64,000 bases of DNA from Endomychus coccineus. Its lineage: Eukaryota > Arthropoda > Insecta > Coleoptera > Endomychidae. The notes beneath the pieces are model-generated. The model was not told the DNA's origin. It was given only the letters and a program-made list of their open reading frames with translations, and ran no database searches. Each line of letters opens with the position of its first letter. Within the stretch, counting starts at the first letter, position 1. A program made the position numbers and the translations under genes. This document shows positions 58,801 through 63,779 of this stretch, one piece after another. The DNA is taken from contig OY294070.1 in the NCBI GenBank assembly GCA_958510875.1, forward strand, positions 20,699,631 through 20,763,630, written 5' to 3'.

Positions 58801-59508
58801 CATTGACTGTTGGATTTCTCGAACTTTACATAAGTTAAGGGGAACGTGAGACTACTTGAGAAATCTAACAGCTAAAGCTATTCATTGCTTGATCTATTCA
58901 TAGATAGTTGACATATATTCATAGATGGCGTAACATATTTTGGTTTTTCTACCACGCTGTAGGCCGGTTATGAAAAACCTTCATCAGAGATCGTTCAGTA
59001 ACGTTGCAAACATGCTCGTTCCAACTGATGAGTTCTTTGAGGAGAGCGATACAGCGGTCTGGAACTATAAGTTTGGAACGTTGCTGATCGATCTGGACTA
59101 GAAAAACCTTATAATTGGAGAAGTGTTCAAAATTGTGCATATCTTCTAAGCCCATGTTAATAACGTACCCAGTGTTCTCGCTTGGATGCCCAAAACTTTT
59201 ACTAGATCATCATGAGCTATGTTCTTCCTTTGTTTCGCGACGTTTCGCACATATTGTTTGATCGCTGAGATGTGACGTTTCAGTTTAAAGGTGAATTTGA
59301 CGATAAAACGATAAAATAGAATTCCGTTCTCTATTCAGAGAGCGATATGAAAAGTTTACTTACCAAAAGAGCAATATTCGGCAGAATGAGTATGTCGTCT
59401 TCCCTCCTTCCTTCTGAAAGTTCGGGTACCCAAACCAGAGGATGTCTTGGAATCGCCGTTAGCGTGCCATTGTCGTTGAAAGTTATGTTATCGTGAACTA
59501 GCAGTTCT
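25485..59508 (-). CDS. CD36-family scavenger receptor class B protein, six visible exons, N-terminus outside window
   Basis: CD36/SCARB proteins have a membrane segment near each end and a large glycosylated ectodomain that binds lipids, lipoproteins or cell debris. The join 59364-59508, 34637-34837, 31894-32118, 30782-31066, 28517-28642, 25485-25823 keeps phase 0 after the first visible exon and gives 439 residues. Order of landmarks: HDNITFNDNGT, DDILILPNIALL, TAKEFMFGYPSTLMTLG, IYTGENDITKAGLFDTYHG, six cysteines spaced as in the family (NPC, SMC, ACFC, KC, GC), GFPIALSQPHFYEGDPILS, HRSQFVIEP, then a C-terminal membrane segment LLYGSFVFGVVLFLYSMY and a 65-residue cytosolic tail. Roughly 60-90 N-terminal residues, with the first membrane segment, lie to the right of the window. 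Which insect member it is (croquemort, emp, santa-maria, SNMP or other) cannot be decided here. Confidence 0.93.
26085..26200 (+). pseudogene. possible Ty3/gypsy integrase C-terminal fragment
   Basis: A short + frame reads QIVYPIKTGRTRTVHFNRLK, resembling the basic end of Ty3/gypsy Pol proteins (HFNRLKPY type). It runs directly into unrelated non-LTR sequence. The match is short, and no LTRs or other domains are seen. Confidence 0.35.
26200..26530 (-). pseudogene. R1-like non-LTR 3' fragment (post-RNase H region)
   Basis: On the - strand, FHILVECTTLACLGLQLLG and an upstream ctggtgacaggactttttac match the 3' part of the element at 52122-53345. It is heavily decayed and lies in the last CD36-like intron. 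Confidence 0.55.
26580..27500. repeat. unclassified repetitive intron DNA with the CGACCC-type core
   Basis: Contains gagttttttggtccgctgaa near 27008 and related phrases (ggtaccgtgatggttatcgg near 27270) spaced about 130-150 bp, as in the 12801-14400 array, but much diverged. No open frame. Confidence 0.35.
28095..28440 (-). pseudogene. R1-like non-LTR RNase H fragment
   Basis: The - strand contains AMRTLQYLESGCCK and, further on, WENTLVGWTHVSQTGLGLAR, which resemble the linker and start of an RNase H domain (..FTDGSKT..) in R1-like elements. GC content is clearly higher than in the surrounding intron. Confidence 0.6.
28517..28642 (-). CDS. CD36-like exon encoding the pre-membrane strand
   Basis: 42 codons between tttcag and gtaagt: KSGVPINLQASFQINLALKN, IKTIANCAKFSEMILPLLWA, EF. 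It corresponds to the GIPMNCSVKMQLSLYIK...VLPLLWFE segment of vertebrate CD36. Confidence 0.93.
28860..30005. other. intron DNA, mostly unrecognised
   Basis: One diverged copy of the repeated core (attcgtgattagcgcgccca) lies near 29432. No coding sequence is seen between the exon at 28642 and the THAP element at 30014. Confidence 0.3.
30014..30588 (+). mobile_element. P-like (THAP) transposon, internally deleted copy
   Basis: Inverted ends both begin CACGGTCGTA and continue CAGGTCTGGGGACTCG. The flanks are an exact 8-bp duplication, attaaacc (30006-30013 and 30589-30596), the size typical of P elements. A frameshifted THAP-domain exon lies at about 30195-30340. Compared with the copy at 37260-39105 it lacks about 1.17 kb, joined at ttttatgtgt/gcgtcattt. 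It lies in the intron between CD36-like exons 28642 and 30782. Confidence 0.92.
30782..31066 (-). CDS. CD36-like cysteine-rich exon
   Basis: 95 codons between tttccag and gtaagt: IHVNDTQVDGFDAYVYEFEK, ENACFCKNPDKCLPPGLLDV, QGCYYGFPIALSQPHFYEGD, then PDPVKHRSQFVIEP. Four of the six conserved disulfide cysteines lie here, and the GFPIALSQPHFY...DP segment is diagnostic of the family. Confidence 0.96.
31894..32118 (-). CDS. CD36-like mid-ectodomain exon
   Basis: 75 codons between cttacag and gtaagt: MYEFEGDFETIYTGENDITK, GLFDTYHGSTKIPQWDNPCG, FPSYIQPEDKLLFFRKSMCR, SKYL. It matches the FTVFTG...W...C..I.GTSG...P region, with two of the six conserved cysteines. Confidence 0.95.
32119..33600. other. 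AT-rich intron with a short direct repeat
   Basis: Near 32909 and 33013 a stretch with caaagggggtacaataaa recurs about 104 bp apart. A (TTAGG)3 run lies at about 33002-33018. No coding sequence is seen. Confidence 0.4.
33601..34600. other. intron DNA, no gene recognised
   Basis: Phrases such as gggccgccatattggatca near 33803 look like dispersed repeat sequence, but no boundaries or coding capacity were found. Confidence 0.3.
34637..34837 (-). CDS. CD36-like exon after the 24.5-kb intron
   Basis: 67 codons between cgtttcag and gtaagt: SIAHVVSDESYFTRLGLNML, EPLVAMTAKEFMFGYPSTLM, KFLPGWIYFDKLGLIDR. It corresponds to the ...TVGEILWGYDDP... region and continues directly from PNIALL of the exon at 59364, so no coding exon of this gene is missing in between. 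Confidence 0.94.
34838..36300. other. long intron, AT-rich, no gene recognised
   Basis: A GC-rich island at about 35040-35180 (cgggtggtagaccgccagtc) stands out, but it shows no coding frame or RNA polymerase III boxes. The + frame at 36108-36479 has no recognised motif. Confidence 0.3.
36300..36900. repeat. dispersed units with the GATCAGCGAC / GAGCGACCCCGAAAACC core
   Basis: Copies lie near 36325 (gggttttcggggtcgctcaa, inverted), 36710 (ttcatgatcagcgacatcga) and 36838 (attcgtattgagcgaccccg). Spacing and context resemble the units of 12801-14400 and 1-300. Confidence 0.45.
36900..37080 (+). pseudogene. short Penelope-like fragment
   Basis: The stretch tatttgcaatacaacttgtt then agatgtaagaacaagctaaa matches 18440-18485 of the Penelope-like copy. 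Too short and broken for a product. Confidence 0.4.
37483..37713 (+). CDS. THAP zinc-finger domain fragment of a P-like transposase
   Basis: The frame reads IVPKCKTGFKSVKQ, VFEVPKDAEMRKKWMLAIPE, RNRFNEVFYVYEHHFEKKYV. This fits the THAP layout (C-x-C near the start, F-x-x-PKD, R-x-x-W, C-x-x-H-F), a DNA-binding fold at the N-terminus of P-element transposases. The third zinc ligand is altered, Tyr in place of Cys in YEHHF. After about 60 residues the similarity ends and the frame stops at 37713. The sister copy at 30198-30398 keeps VC but is frameshifted and deleted beyond it. Confidence 0.75.
   Translation: MPKCKTGFKSVKQKTVFEVPKDAEMRKKWMLAIPERNRFNEVFYVYEHHFEKKYVWHSGTAAVKLLHSIFYQLMQL
37899..38507 (-). 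CDS. endonuclease/exonuclease/phosphatase (EEP)-like domain protein fragment
   Basis: A 202-residue frame shows PKGGVAIYQNNNNVTNIMTP, VAIYISPNPKLDEVERFIHR, KFPLILADDFNINFADKKSE and STTKYGATIDAVFSRYLEDI, ending SYFSYHKSIVSMIK. This is the C-terminal part of an EEP fold: the GDFN motif is changed to ADDFN, and the final SDH is replaced by SYHK. Similar EEP domains occur widely in insects, as I recall attached to Helitron/Helentron-type or retroelement proteins. The N-terminal third is absent. It lies antisense within the terminal repeats of the THAP element. Confidence 0.65.
   Translation of the reverse strand: MPHSPHVRPVSIHVGIYTVVDTVPKGGVAIYQNNNNVTNIMTPNIEINIAHVSDVNVRRSLVGDIFFACLCKLRNGLHIVMVAIYISPNPKLDEVERFIHRTLLEYTEEGLKILGTNGNKFPLILADDFNINFADKKSERLTTFLSGKLNLKMNNDPQESTTKYGATIDAVFSRYLEDIKSQTYVSYFSYHKSIVSMIKISE
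39206..40130. other. intron DNA, no gene recognised
   Basis: No recognisable product in the short frames at 39116-39322 (+) or 39352-39540 (-). AT-rich, with no clear repeat boundary. Confidence 0.3.
40140..40560 (+). pseudogene. R1/Jockey-like non-LTR endonuclease C-terminal fragment
   Basis: Broken + frames read AGRQVEAFVITYGLEQLINE, PTRIPDNNE, ANPLDLFLTNNLDPYEAKGS and SPLGNSDHSLITTPRINPTP. SPLGNSDH carries the catalytic SDH triplet of the APE-type endonuclease. Stops and frameshifts interrupt it. The reverse transcriptase piece at 41160 is probably the same insertion. Confidence 0.75.
40561..41159. other. unrecognised segment between two retroelement pieces
   Basis: 600 bp of mixed composition separates endonuclease and reverse-transcriptase fragments; in an intact element a linker would be expected here, but it cannot be read. 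Confidence 0.35.
41160..41600 (+). pseudogene. R1/Jockey-like non-LTR reverse transcriptase N-terminal fragment
   Basis: The frame reads GALATTPQEKANLFAAMFAE, NSTLDPQGKDTHNIAAIDGY, MPEYVFRQRILQNFNTKKTM, WLDGVSPVVLKGYAPELTP. It covers the start of the reverse-transcriptase fold and overlaps in family with the fragment at 7380-7965 ([12 protein letters not shown]). It is truncated after PDLCS. Confidence 0.75.
41906..42110. repeat. half of a foldback MITE related to 15141-15560
   Basis: tttgtctttacgtacgtttc, ctgacgacaatgatcaaaag and cgacgttgcaacaacgaaca match one arm of the palindrome with moderate divergence. The second arm is absent. Confidence 0.55.
42190..42480 (+). pseudogene. GIY-YIG endonuclease remnant of a Penelope-like element
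   Basis: The + strand gives a degraded YKLNCVDCDG block, then LAKHCFDYNHHFDYKM and ETNYYKRSTLEMIHIERDNR, with NRTDVN following. The order HCF-D-H-FD, then YKR-x-x-x-E-M-x-H matches the second half of GIY-YIG domains in Penelope-like elements. Frames are broken. Confidence 0.6.
42481..43375. other. AT-rich intron, no gene recognised
   Basis: Nothing coding; the stretch ends in a small gagta/gggta repeat at about 43372-43400 next to the 3' end of the following retroelement. Confidence 0.35.
43380..45130 (-). mobile_element. Jockey/CR1-like non-LTR retrotransposon, 5' truncated
   Basis: The - strand encodes most of a reverse transcriptase and the C-terminal domain, followed by a 3' end with a gagta-rich tail at about 43380-43400. 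The coding part is broken only by one frameshift and one nonsense codon in this copy, so it is less decayed than its neighbours. No endonuclease domain is present. It lies in the long CD36-like intron, in the same orientation as the gene. Confidence 0.8.
43490..45130 (-). pseudogene. non-LTR reverse transcriptase (Jockey/CR1-like), two lesions
   Basis: The order of blocks is typical: VEHYRPISLVSVFSKIIEKL, NHQYGFRKKLSTIDVI, LVVFSDLSKAL (motif A, with Ala-Leu where Ala-Phe-Asp is usual), GVPQGSIIEPLLFMIFINDF (motif B), LFSDDTVVS (motif C, FSDD instead of YADD), KFLGVYLDSRLTWNIHIDHL, and LKTAYFGLCESQFRYGIIVW followed by LQRRAIRIIGN. A frameshift near 44500 separates the first and second frame, and a TAA right after motif C near 44260 separates the second and third. 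Both key Asp codons of motif C are intact. Confidence 0.85.
45440..46172 (-). mobile_element. mariner copy, deleted, - strand
   Basis: The 5' end (ttcaccttgtccttgta at about 46156-46172) is followed downstream by the start near 46000 (ttcacttttttccacgttta), an HTH remnant near 45850, and KTSKECLAMFKYDKKDFLRR, then KVGLSANKVMSTVFGIHTVS and SISITLKRAKRTGLYYTELL. The catalytic DETW region is lost and the frame shifts several times. Confidence 0.8.
46180..46320 (+). mobile_element. Penelope-like 3' end fragment
   Basis: Contains gatgatggctacttagtagg and gaaaggtccacagtactttg, the same tail as at about 2040 and 18780. Only the tail is present, directly next to the mariner end. Confidence 0.6.
46321..47070. 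other. intron DNA, no gene recognised
   Basis: AT-rich sequence with no product or repeat structure recognised. Confidence 0.35.
47075..48000 (+). pseudogene. non-LTR reverse transcriptase fragment, + strand
   Basis: Frames in order: RAFDSVNHKLLLNKLHSYGI, SYLIDRQQIVVYDSHKS, NIGVPQG, LYADDTNQIGAEEKL (motif C with YADD intact), GIKFLGMIIDHKLTWEAQYN, then ISKLSSKCYMIRMLK. This is the second half of a CR1/Jockey-type reverse transcriptase. A frameshift near 47250, a stop at 47440 and another near 47735 inactivate it. It is a different family from the - strand copy at 43490-45130. Confidence 0.8.
48247..49100. repeat. 854-bp foldback element with long inverted arms
   Basis: The left arm starts TACAGGATGTCCCAGGTTTT and the right arm, read inward, TACAGGCTGTCCCAGGTTTT. 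Arms extend to about 48610 and from about 48680, with a short centre. The right arm holds about 66 bp (near 48895-48960) missing from the left. The flanking target duplication could not be settled. It encodes no protein. Confidence 0.9.
49270..49690. other. GC-richer segment, unrecognised
   Basis: ccaaagggcaggccaccaaa and a 98-codon + frame at 49374-49670 stand out from the AT-rich surroundings. They may be part of another retroelement, but no motif is recognised. Confidence 0.3.
50223..51289. mobile_element. hAT-type non-autonomous element with CTTGGT repeats
   Basis: Inverted ends TAGTGTTGCCCAAA are flanked by attataaa (50215-50222) and attataag (51290-51297), 7 of 8 bases matching. Subterminal arrays of ggtctt/aagacc hexamers occur at both ends (about 50262-50320 and 51170-51240). 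A - strand frame at 50209-50466 begins near MSDEDSNSSSRSSESWSCRS and may be the first exon of a lost transposase, but its C-terminal Arg-Pro and Gln-Asp runs only translate the hexamers. Confidence 0.8.
51487..53720 (-). CDS. candidate small host gene with signal peptide, four exons, function unknown
   Basis: A phase-consistent model joins 53594-53720, 51780-51807, 51638-51680 and 51487-51582 into about 97 residues. It starts MSGFLWSYVCLLLIYYKFDN, which looks like a signal peptide or anchor, and ends MEVSGSLSMYHRELSGSFVF plus Asn and TAA. Support: strong donors (c|gtaagt, tct|gtaagt), an acceptor ttccatttcattttag, and a 55-nt last intron, the size of other short introns here. Weak points: the second exon is only 28 nt, the acceptor of the third has little polypyrimidine, the fourth uses AG|AG ambiguity, and a retroelement fragment fills the first intron. 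No family is recognised. It would be nested, same strand, in the 24.5-kb CD36-like intron. Confidence 0.3.
52122..53345 (-). pseudogene. R1-like non-LTR retrotransposon, internally deleted
   Basis: On the - strand: endonuclease end (LTLSSKAIKGWFRRRNVSTD, HRHIFFKLESDSNPDKYYRN), a linker, reverse-transcriptase start (ISCFAPYKSP, LWLYTKALEVVFIPKA, TDFTQAKSFR), then an abrupt jump to the 3' region (KKLVTGLLT, HCHLNKHLHTVVED) and an (ATCA)n/(GATT)n tail at about 52122-52145. Everything between the reverse-transcriptase fingers and the end of RNase H is missing. The frame is broken in several places. Confidence 0.75.
53860..54457. other. AT-rich intron, no gene recognised
   Basis: No coding or repeat signal recognised up to the hAT target duplication at 54458. 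Confidence 0.35.
54466..55769 (+). mobile_element. hAT element with exact 8-bp target duplication
   Basis: Ends CAGTGACGGCTGGTACT and, read inward on the right, CAGTGGCGGCTCGTGAG are flanked by gtgtagcg on both sides (54458-54465 and 55770-55777). At 1.3 kb it is shorter than autonomous hAT elements, so much of the transposase gene is deleted. Confidence 0.93.
54950..55665 (+). pseudogene. hAT transposase remnant (ZMYM1-like)
   Basis: Frames include STTIQNELLDM, then DETTDTSNHQQMVIIIRYVF (the DETTD catalytic block), ERFWFF, and at the C-terminus MSTAECERCFSTRKHINTFL, RSTMSEDRLNALAVLSILTT. The last is the canonical hAT dimerisation motif. Stops and frameshifts inactivate it and the central part is missing. 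Confidence 0.8.
55778..56690. other. intron DNA with one unassigned open frame
   Basis: A + frame near 56290-56400 starts MNNEVNIENRYLQTVSNYPG and continues SLRHLMSDRDKDKALLFILL before losing coding character. It could be an isolated exon or chance; no acceptor or donor is convincing. Confidence 0.25.
56699..58655 (+). mobile_element. Penelope-like element flanked by long direct repeats
   Basis: The reverse transcriptase and GIY-YIG parts (56900-58310) lie between two related direct repeats of about 115-130 bp (56699-56813 and 58527-58655), which share gccgagctgaatttaatt, gttttgagcattt and ccataaattggagaagt. Direct repeats of this kind, called pseudo-LTRs, are known from Penelope-like elements. 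It is a different, better preserved family than the copies at 1290, 17430 and 42190. Confidence 0.85.
56880..58310 (+). pseudogene. Penelope-like reverse transcriptase / GIY-YIG protein, lightly damaged
   Basis: Blocks: GLPKILKPSALLRQILSTIG, SPTYKLSRYLSSVLKPLVGN, LLVSFDVESLFTNVPI (motif A), SSGAAMGFPLFS (motif B region, where a frameshift occurs), NFFMGTFEQDAINSS, CWFRFVDDTFVIWQHG (motif C, FVDD), and GSLQFLDVLISRQTDGTLGH. After stops near 57565 the GIY-YIG domain follows: GGAYSIPCFCGKVYIGETGR, TLATRVKEHER, RDTSRCALGEHKF, FYQRKILEAIEIIEHPNNLN, NSEYYGPNIWKPIL. The catalytic IPC...VYIGETGR signature is intact. Confidence 0.88.
58680..59160. repeat. dispersed repeat, two opposite copies
   Basis: 58715-58790 (+) and 59020-59115 (-) share a segment like cgatcagtaa-gt-caaacttatagttcca. 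A third copy lies at about 51955-52045 (gataaggcctttcttgtcta, tttatagttccaggca). The family is unidentified; it may be a tail of the Penelope-like elements, since it lies next to one. Confidence 0.45.
59364..59508 (-). CDS. CD36-like exon (first visible)
   Basis: Between tttcatttccag and ttg|gtaagt, one nucleotide plus 48 codons: ELLVHDNITFNDNGTLTAIP, RHPLVWVPELSEGRREDDIL, ILPNIALL. It aligns with the YREFRHKSNITFNNNDTVSF...YIVMPNILVL region of vertebrate relatives. NIT is a likely N-glycosylation site. The upstream exon with the first membrane segment is beyond the window. Confidence 0.93.
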
Positions 59509-59651
59509 CTGGAAATGAAAATAGGATTATTGCTTTCAATATTATTTTCTGGCAGAGCACCGGGATTTATCAGTCAGCAAAGATTTACTAGATTTGCGCT
59601 TAACGAATATTTATACCATGAAAAACAGGCTAAAGCAATCTCATTCTACAT

Positions 59652-59934
59652 TACAAGGGCAAGGTGAAAAGTTCCTGAAAACTGAAACAAGAGATGGTTT
59701 TCCATGCAAGAAATAATGTTTGATCAAGATGCCCACATTCACTTTTTTTCATGTTTACAAAAATCTCCAAGGTTGCTTGTTTTCAATGGGTGTCAAAAGA
59801 GAACTGAACGACATATCATTCTGAAAATTTCAATGCGTTCTAGTTAAGGATGGTACATCACAAATGTCACATGGGATTTTCGATTGTGGAGCTATCTGCT
59901 TTATTTTTCAGGGACTTTAAACCTTGCCCTCGTA
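59652..59934 (-). mobile_element. internally deleted mariner (MITE-like)
   Basis: Both ends are present: tacaagggcaaggtgaaaag and, complement of the right end, tacgagggcaaggtttaaag, only 283 bp apart. The interior keeps the first 200 bp of mariner, with a transposase start near 59750 (ttcactttttttcatgttta), and nothing else. Confidence 0.85.
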
Positions 59935-60039
59935 TAGTGTTATAGAAATCTGTTGTTCACACGTTTCTCCATGTGCCACCATCTTCAGAACTAAATAATG
60001 AGTTTGAGTAGTAAAGTAGCATTCATATCTAAATATGAA

Positions 60040-60290
60040 TGCTTATAGTTGAGCTGTTATCAAATTTCTTGCTCGAGAAGGTGTTTATCCTTAAAGCATC
60101 AAAGATGAAGTGTATGAGAGAAATTCCTATACGGTGGTAAAAGATTGGCAAAAACTTCCCTTGTTGAGGATCTCGTATTAGGTGATCGACTCATGAAGAT
60201 GAAAGGAATAGCACAAACGTCGGAGCTCTCAGATACAAGCCTTCGGCGAATCGTCCAAGAACTTTGGGCATGAATGAAATTAGTGTAAGC
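60040..60290 (+). pseudogene. mariner-type HTH fragment
   Basis: The + strand reads TLVEDLVLGDRLMKMKGIAQ, then TSELSDTSLRRIVQELWA, a pattern of the N-terminal helix-turn-helix of a mariner transposase of another subfamily. No termini are found. Confidence 0.5.
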
Positions 60291-60689
60291 TACGTTAATT
60301 TTTTCGAAATTTCGAATTTGTCCTAATTTCATAATAATTGACCTTGTAAACATGAACAATTATTTCGTGGTTTATTTTTGAGACAAGACGAATATGGACA
60401 AACTTCTTAAAAACTTATATGCATGTGGACTATTTGTATGTAAAAGTGAAGATGAAATCACAGTATTTCCAGAATATTTATATCTTTCTTCCACAGGCAC
60501 AGTCGATATCCATTGTTTCCGTAGGAAGCCATTTTACAACGTACTTCATTTACTCATAACACTCTTATGTAGATGTATATTTACAAGAAAAATACATTCC
60601 AATTACCAAGGAAACATTAGGAACAGGTACTCCATATAATTTTCACAATAAATAGATGAATGTTCAATAAATTGTTACATTTTATAACC

Positions 60690-61190
60690 TGTCATACCCA
60701 GTACCGTGTATGTGCCATTTAACACAACGATACTGCCCTCGGTTAGCTTTGACAAACCAAGTATCCGGTTGATGATGTCACACCTACATTTGAAACAGTT
60801 GTTCAGCCTTGTGTATATAGAGTGACTTCTAGGCTTATTTTGGCTGAAATAGCCAGAAGGAACTAAGTTCAGCTGGTATGTGTATCCGCCCATTCTGGCG
60901 TGGAAGGAAACGAAGTGACCGATGAATTGGCCAAATGGGACACCTACACTTAATGAACGTTGTTGATAACCCAAGATGGCTTTCTTAGGCTATAACAAGT
61001 CGGCAGCGCATACATGCCGCCCGAAGCCATAAGAGGCATCAGTCGGTGCAGAATTATAGCTTTGGGCGCTGCTTTAGACCTGCTGACCTGTCTTGTATCA
61101 AGAGGCGCACAATGGACCAAATGAAGCGGTCTAAGTACTCTGGACTTCCCCTCTTCCTCTTGGATTGATTGATTGACTGATCATTGGAAA
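60690..61190 (+). pseudogene. R1-like non-LTR RNase H and 3' tail
   Basis: The frame QLVCVSAHSGVEGNEVTDEL then AKWDTYT is the C-terminal part of an RNase H domain. It is followed by a 3' region containing tgtatcaagaggcgcacaat and a gattgattgattgactgat tail, as in the - strand copy at 52122-53345 (its complement at 52122-52200). Confidence 0.7.
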
Positions 61191-61670
61191 TTTGAAAAAA
61201 CGTCAAATATCCATCTCAGTTGCTTAATAACCAAGTTAATTTGTATCCCACACAACTGTGTTTGACGTATTCAAATATTATAGTTATCTCTCAAGCAATG
61301 TAATAATGATGGGATGAAAAATTCTTATTCTCATTATGCATATTTCATATTAGGTTTCTCAGTCTCGAATTATTGAAAATTATTGTACTATTCTGCCAAT
61401 TATGTAGAATTTTTTGCTAAACTAAACCCCGACCCATTTACATGACGTGATAAATTTTTTTAATTATAATTTCAAGACATAATCGAACTCGAGATATTCA
61501 CAGATTGACCTGCGAATGTAAATAAGGAAGTCATGATGAAGAAGTCATTGATTCAATGTGTTGTTTATATTCAAATTCTATATATAGCAAAGAGACAGAG
61601 AGATATTATGATAATCATTTCTATTTGTCCAGTAGTATTTTTTTTATTTGCTTTTTTTATTTGCAGATCA

Positions 61671-61777
61671 ATAACTTCATAAAACCGTTTAGTAAAACCG
61701 ATGTAGATAAAAAAATTAACTTCTGTAGCGTTTTTATATTTAATCACCAAAGTCGTCAAATAATGGGTCGGCTATAG
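61671..61777 (+). CDS. possible terminal exon, function unknown
   Basis: A very strong acceptor (tttgctttttttatttgcag) precedes 35 codons, INNFIKPFSKTDVDKKINFC, SVFIFNHQSRQIMGR, and a TAG. No upstream exon that joins it was found, and no family is recognised. It may be a chance frame in AT-rich DNA. Confidence 0.2.
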
Positions 61778-63340
61778 ATATTTTATATTAAATGTTATTC
61801 ATTACTACAGACTTTATTTATTTTGTAATGAGTAATTAAGAATTTCAATGTTCAAGTCTCGATTACACAAACATTCGCCAGTTGCTTTCGAAATAGTTTG
61901 AATACACATTTAGTTCCTCCAGATGAACGTTATAAACACATTTTTGAGACAATTAAAAAAATCAGAATTGAAAATTGTTTATACGCATTAAATTGGAATT
62001 TTATTAATGATGTATTAATTCGACGACTAAATATCAATTTAAATAATTTTAATAATTTCTTTTAATTAATTAATTATACTTTGCGTAATTAAAAAAACAA
62101 AACTTGTATAATTGGTTAATTTTCAGTTTGATTGAAGTCATTTTTGAGAGCTCTGGAAATAAATTAGATCTATATAAGAATTCCATTATAACAGAACGCA
62201 ATAAGATAGAAATTAAGTTCAATAGAAGATGTAATTTCTACAGGGAAATTTTTTCCTTTTAGTTTTAATTAGATCTTGAGATACTTAAGATAATGATTAT
62301 TATAGTGAAAATTTTTGTTGTGTCAGTTTTTGTATAATTTTAAATAAGATTGAAAAGCATAAACAGGAGAAAGATAATTTTCCCAAGAATCAGAACTGTG
62401 AAATTAATATTTACTTCCATGAGAAAAACCGGTATACCTATGGTAAATTATCCAATTTAGGAAATTTTTGTTTACGTATTAAATCACAATGGATATATAA
62501 ATCAAACAAACCAGTAAAATTCGCAAATACCACGAGTAAAGAAGAGCTTATTATAGTTTGGAATTAATGAATATTTCAGGAATAACAAAAGCAATCTTAT
62601 TATCATACCATGACTATTATAATTATTAAAGATGTTGGCCTTTGCATCAACATGATATCTGCAAGTTTGGTGATTCATATCTTTGTATAATTGCAATTAA
62701 GTAAAGTGACCCATGTTTATAACCTCACGACGACATGCGAAAACCACTTATTTTACTTGAATTATCTGAAAAATGTGTAAAAAACATGTATATCCTTTTT
62801 TAATAAACCATCACAGTTTCTTCACATTGTTTCGATTGACCTTCAAATTTATTTATGGCAACTCGGTTAAATAAGAAATACCAGAAATTGGTAAAAACCG
62901 AACGATTAACATGCCGTATTCAGAAAACAGGTGGTTCATCTGAATAATGATGATCACTGGGCTTCAAAGATTTGGTGAATTATAAAATCCAATTAATTTA
63001 TAATGATAATATTATGCTACATCTGATAGTTGGGTTTAGAAAATTTACATTCTATCATACAATTTCAAAATATAGACCAGTGTCCTTTTGGTGGGTAATC
63101 ATAAGGCAACATTAGGAGTCGTGAGGCTTTTTCTGCCTCAATAAATAATGATAATGATTTACATTCTGTCACAAATACTAAAACATTAAGCTCATAACCT
63201 CATAATTTTTAAAGGAAAACCGTTAGGTTACACTATACAGTGTGTAAACGCCAAATGGAATAAATTCATTATTTCGATTACTATACATATTTAAAAAAAA
63301 TCCCGAAACACATCAGATTTAAATTATAAATTGGCATCTT
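61778..63340. other. AT-rich DNA, no gene recognised
   Basis: No coding, RNA or transposon signal is recognised over about 1.5 kb. Confidence 0.4.
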
Positions 63341-63779
63341 TCTACGTAAAACTGCAACCCCTATCTTCAACCCCCTTCGAATGACAGGTACAACCCCCTA
63401 TTTTTGAAATAGGAAGTATAGGCTTGTGATATATCGTTTGAAAGGTCTCTTCATTCTCTATTCAAAAATGTTATCGCTTTCAAGTTTTTCGCAACAATTA
63501 AGATAGAATAAAATAAAATTATGTGGTTACCGAAATTCGCTAAAATATACTAAAAACTTATTACAATATACTCAATACTTATTTCCCTTTTAGGTCTTGA
63601 TAATAAGAAAGTAAGCAAAAACCTTAGCAATGTGTGTTTTAGATGGTATCCATTAAAAATACTGTAAAGAGTTTCCGTGGCAACGTTAGTTTGTTTAAAA
63701 CGCCTTAGCAAATTGTTTTACATAAGTTGTCAGTATTATAATTTAAGTTTGAAGTTTAAGTTAACTTCAATTGTGAAAA

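Noticed and set aside
60394..60639. 81-codon + frame starting MDKLLKNLYACG
   Set aside because: No recognised motif, splice context or repeat-element similarity; probably chance.
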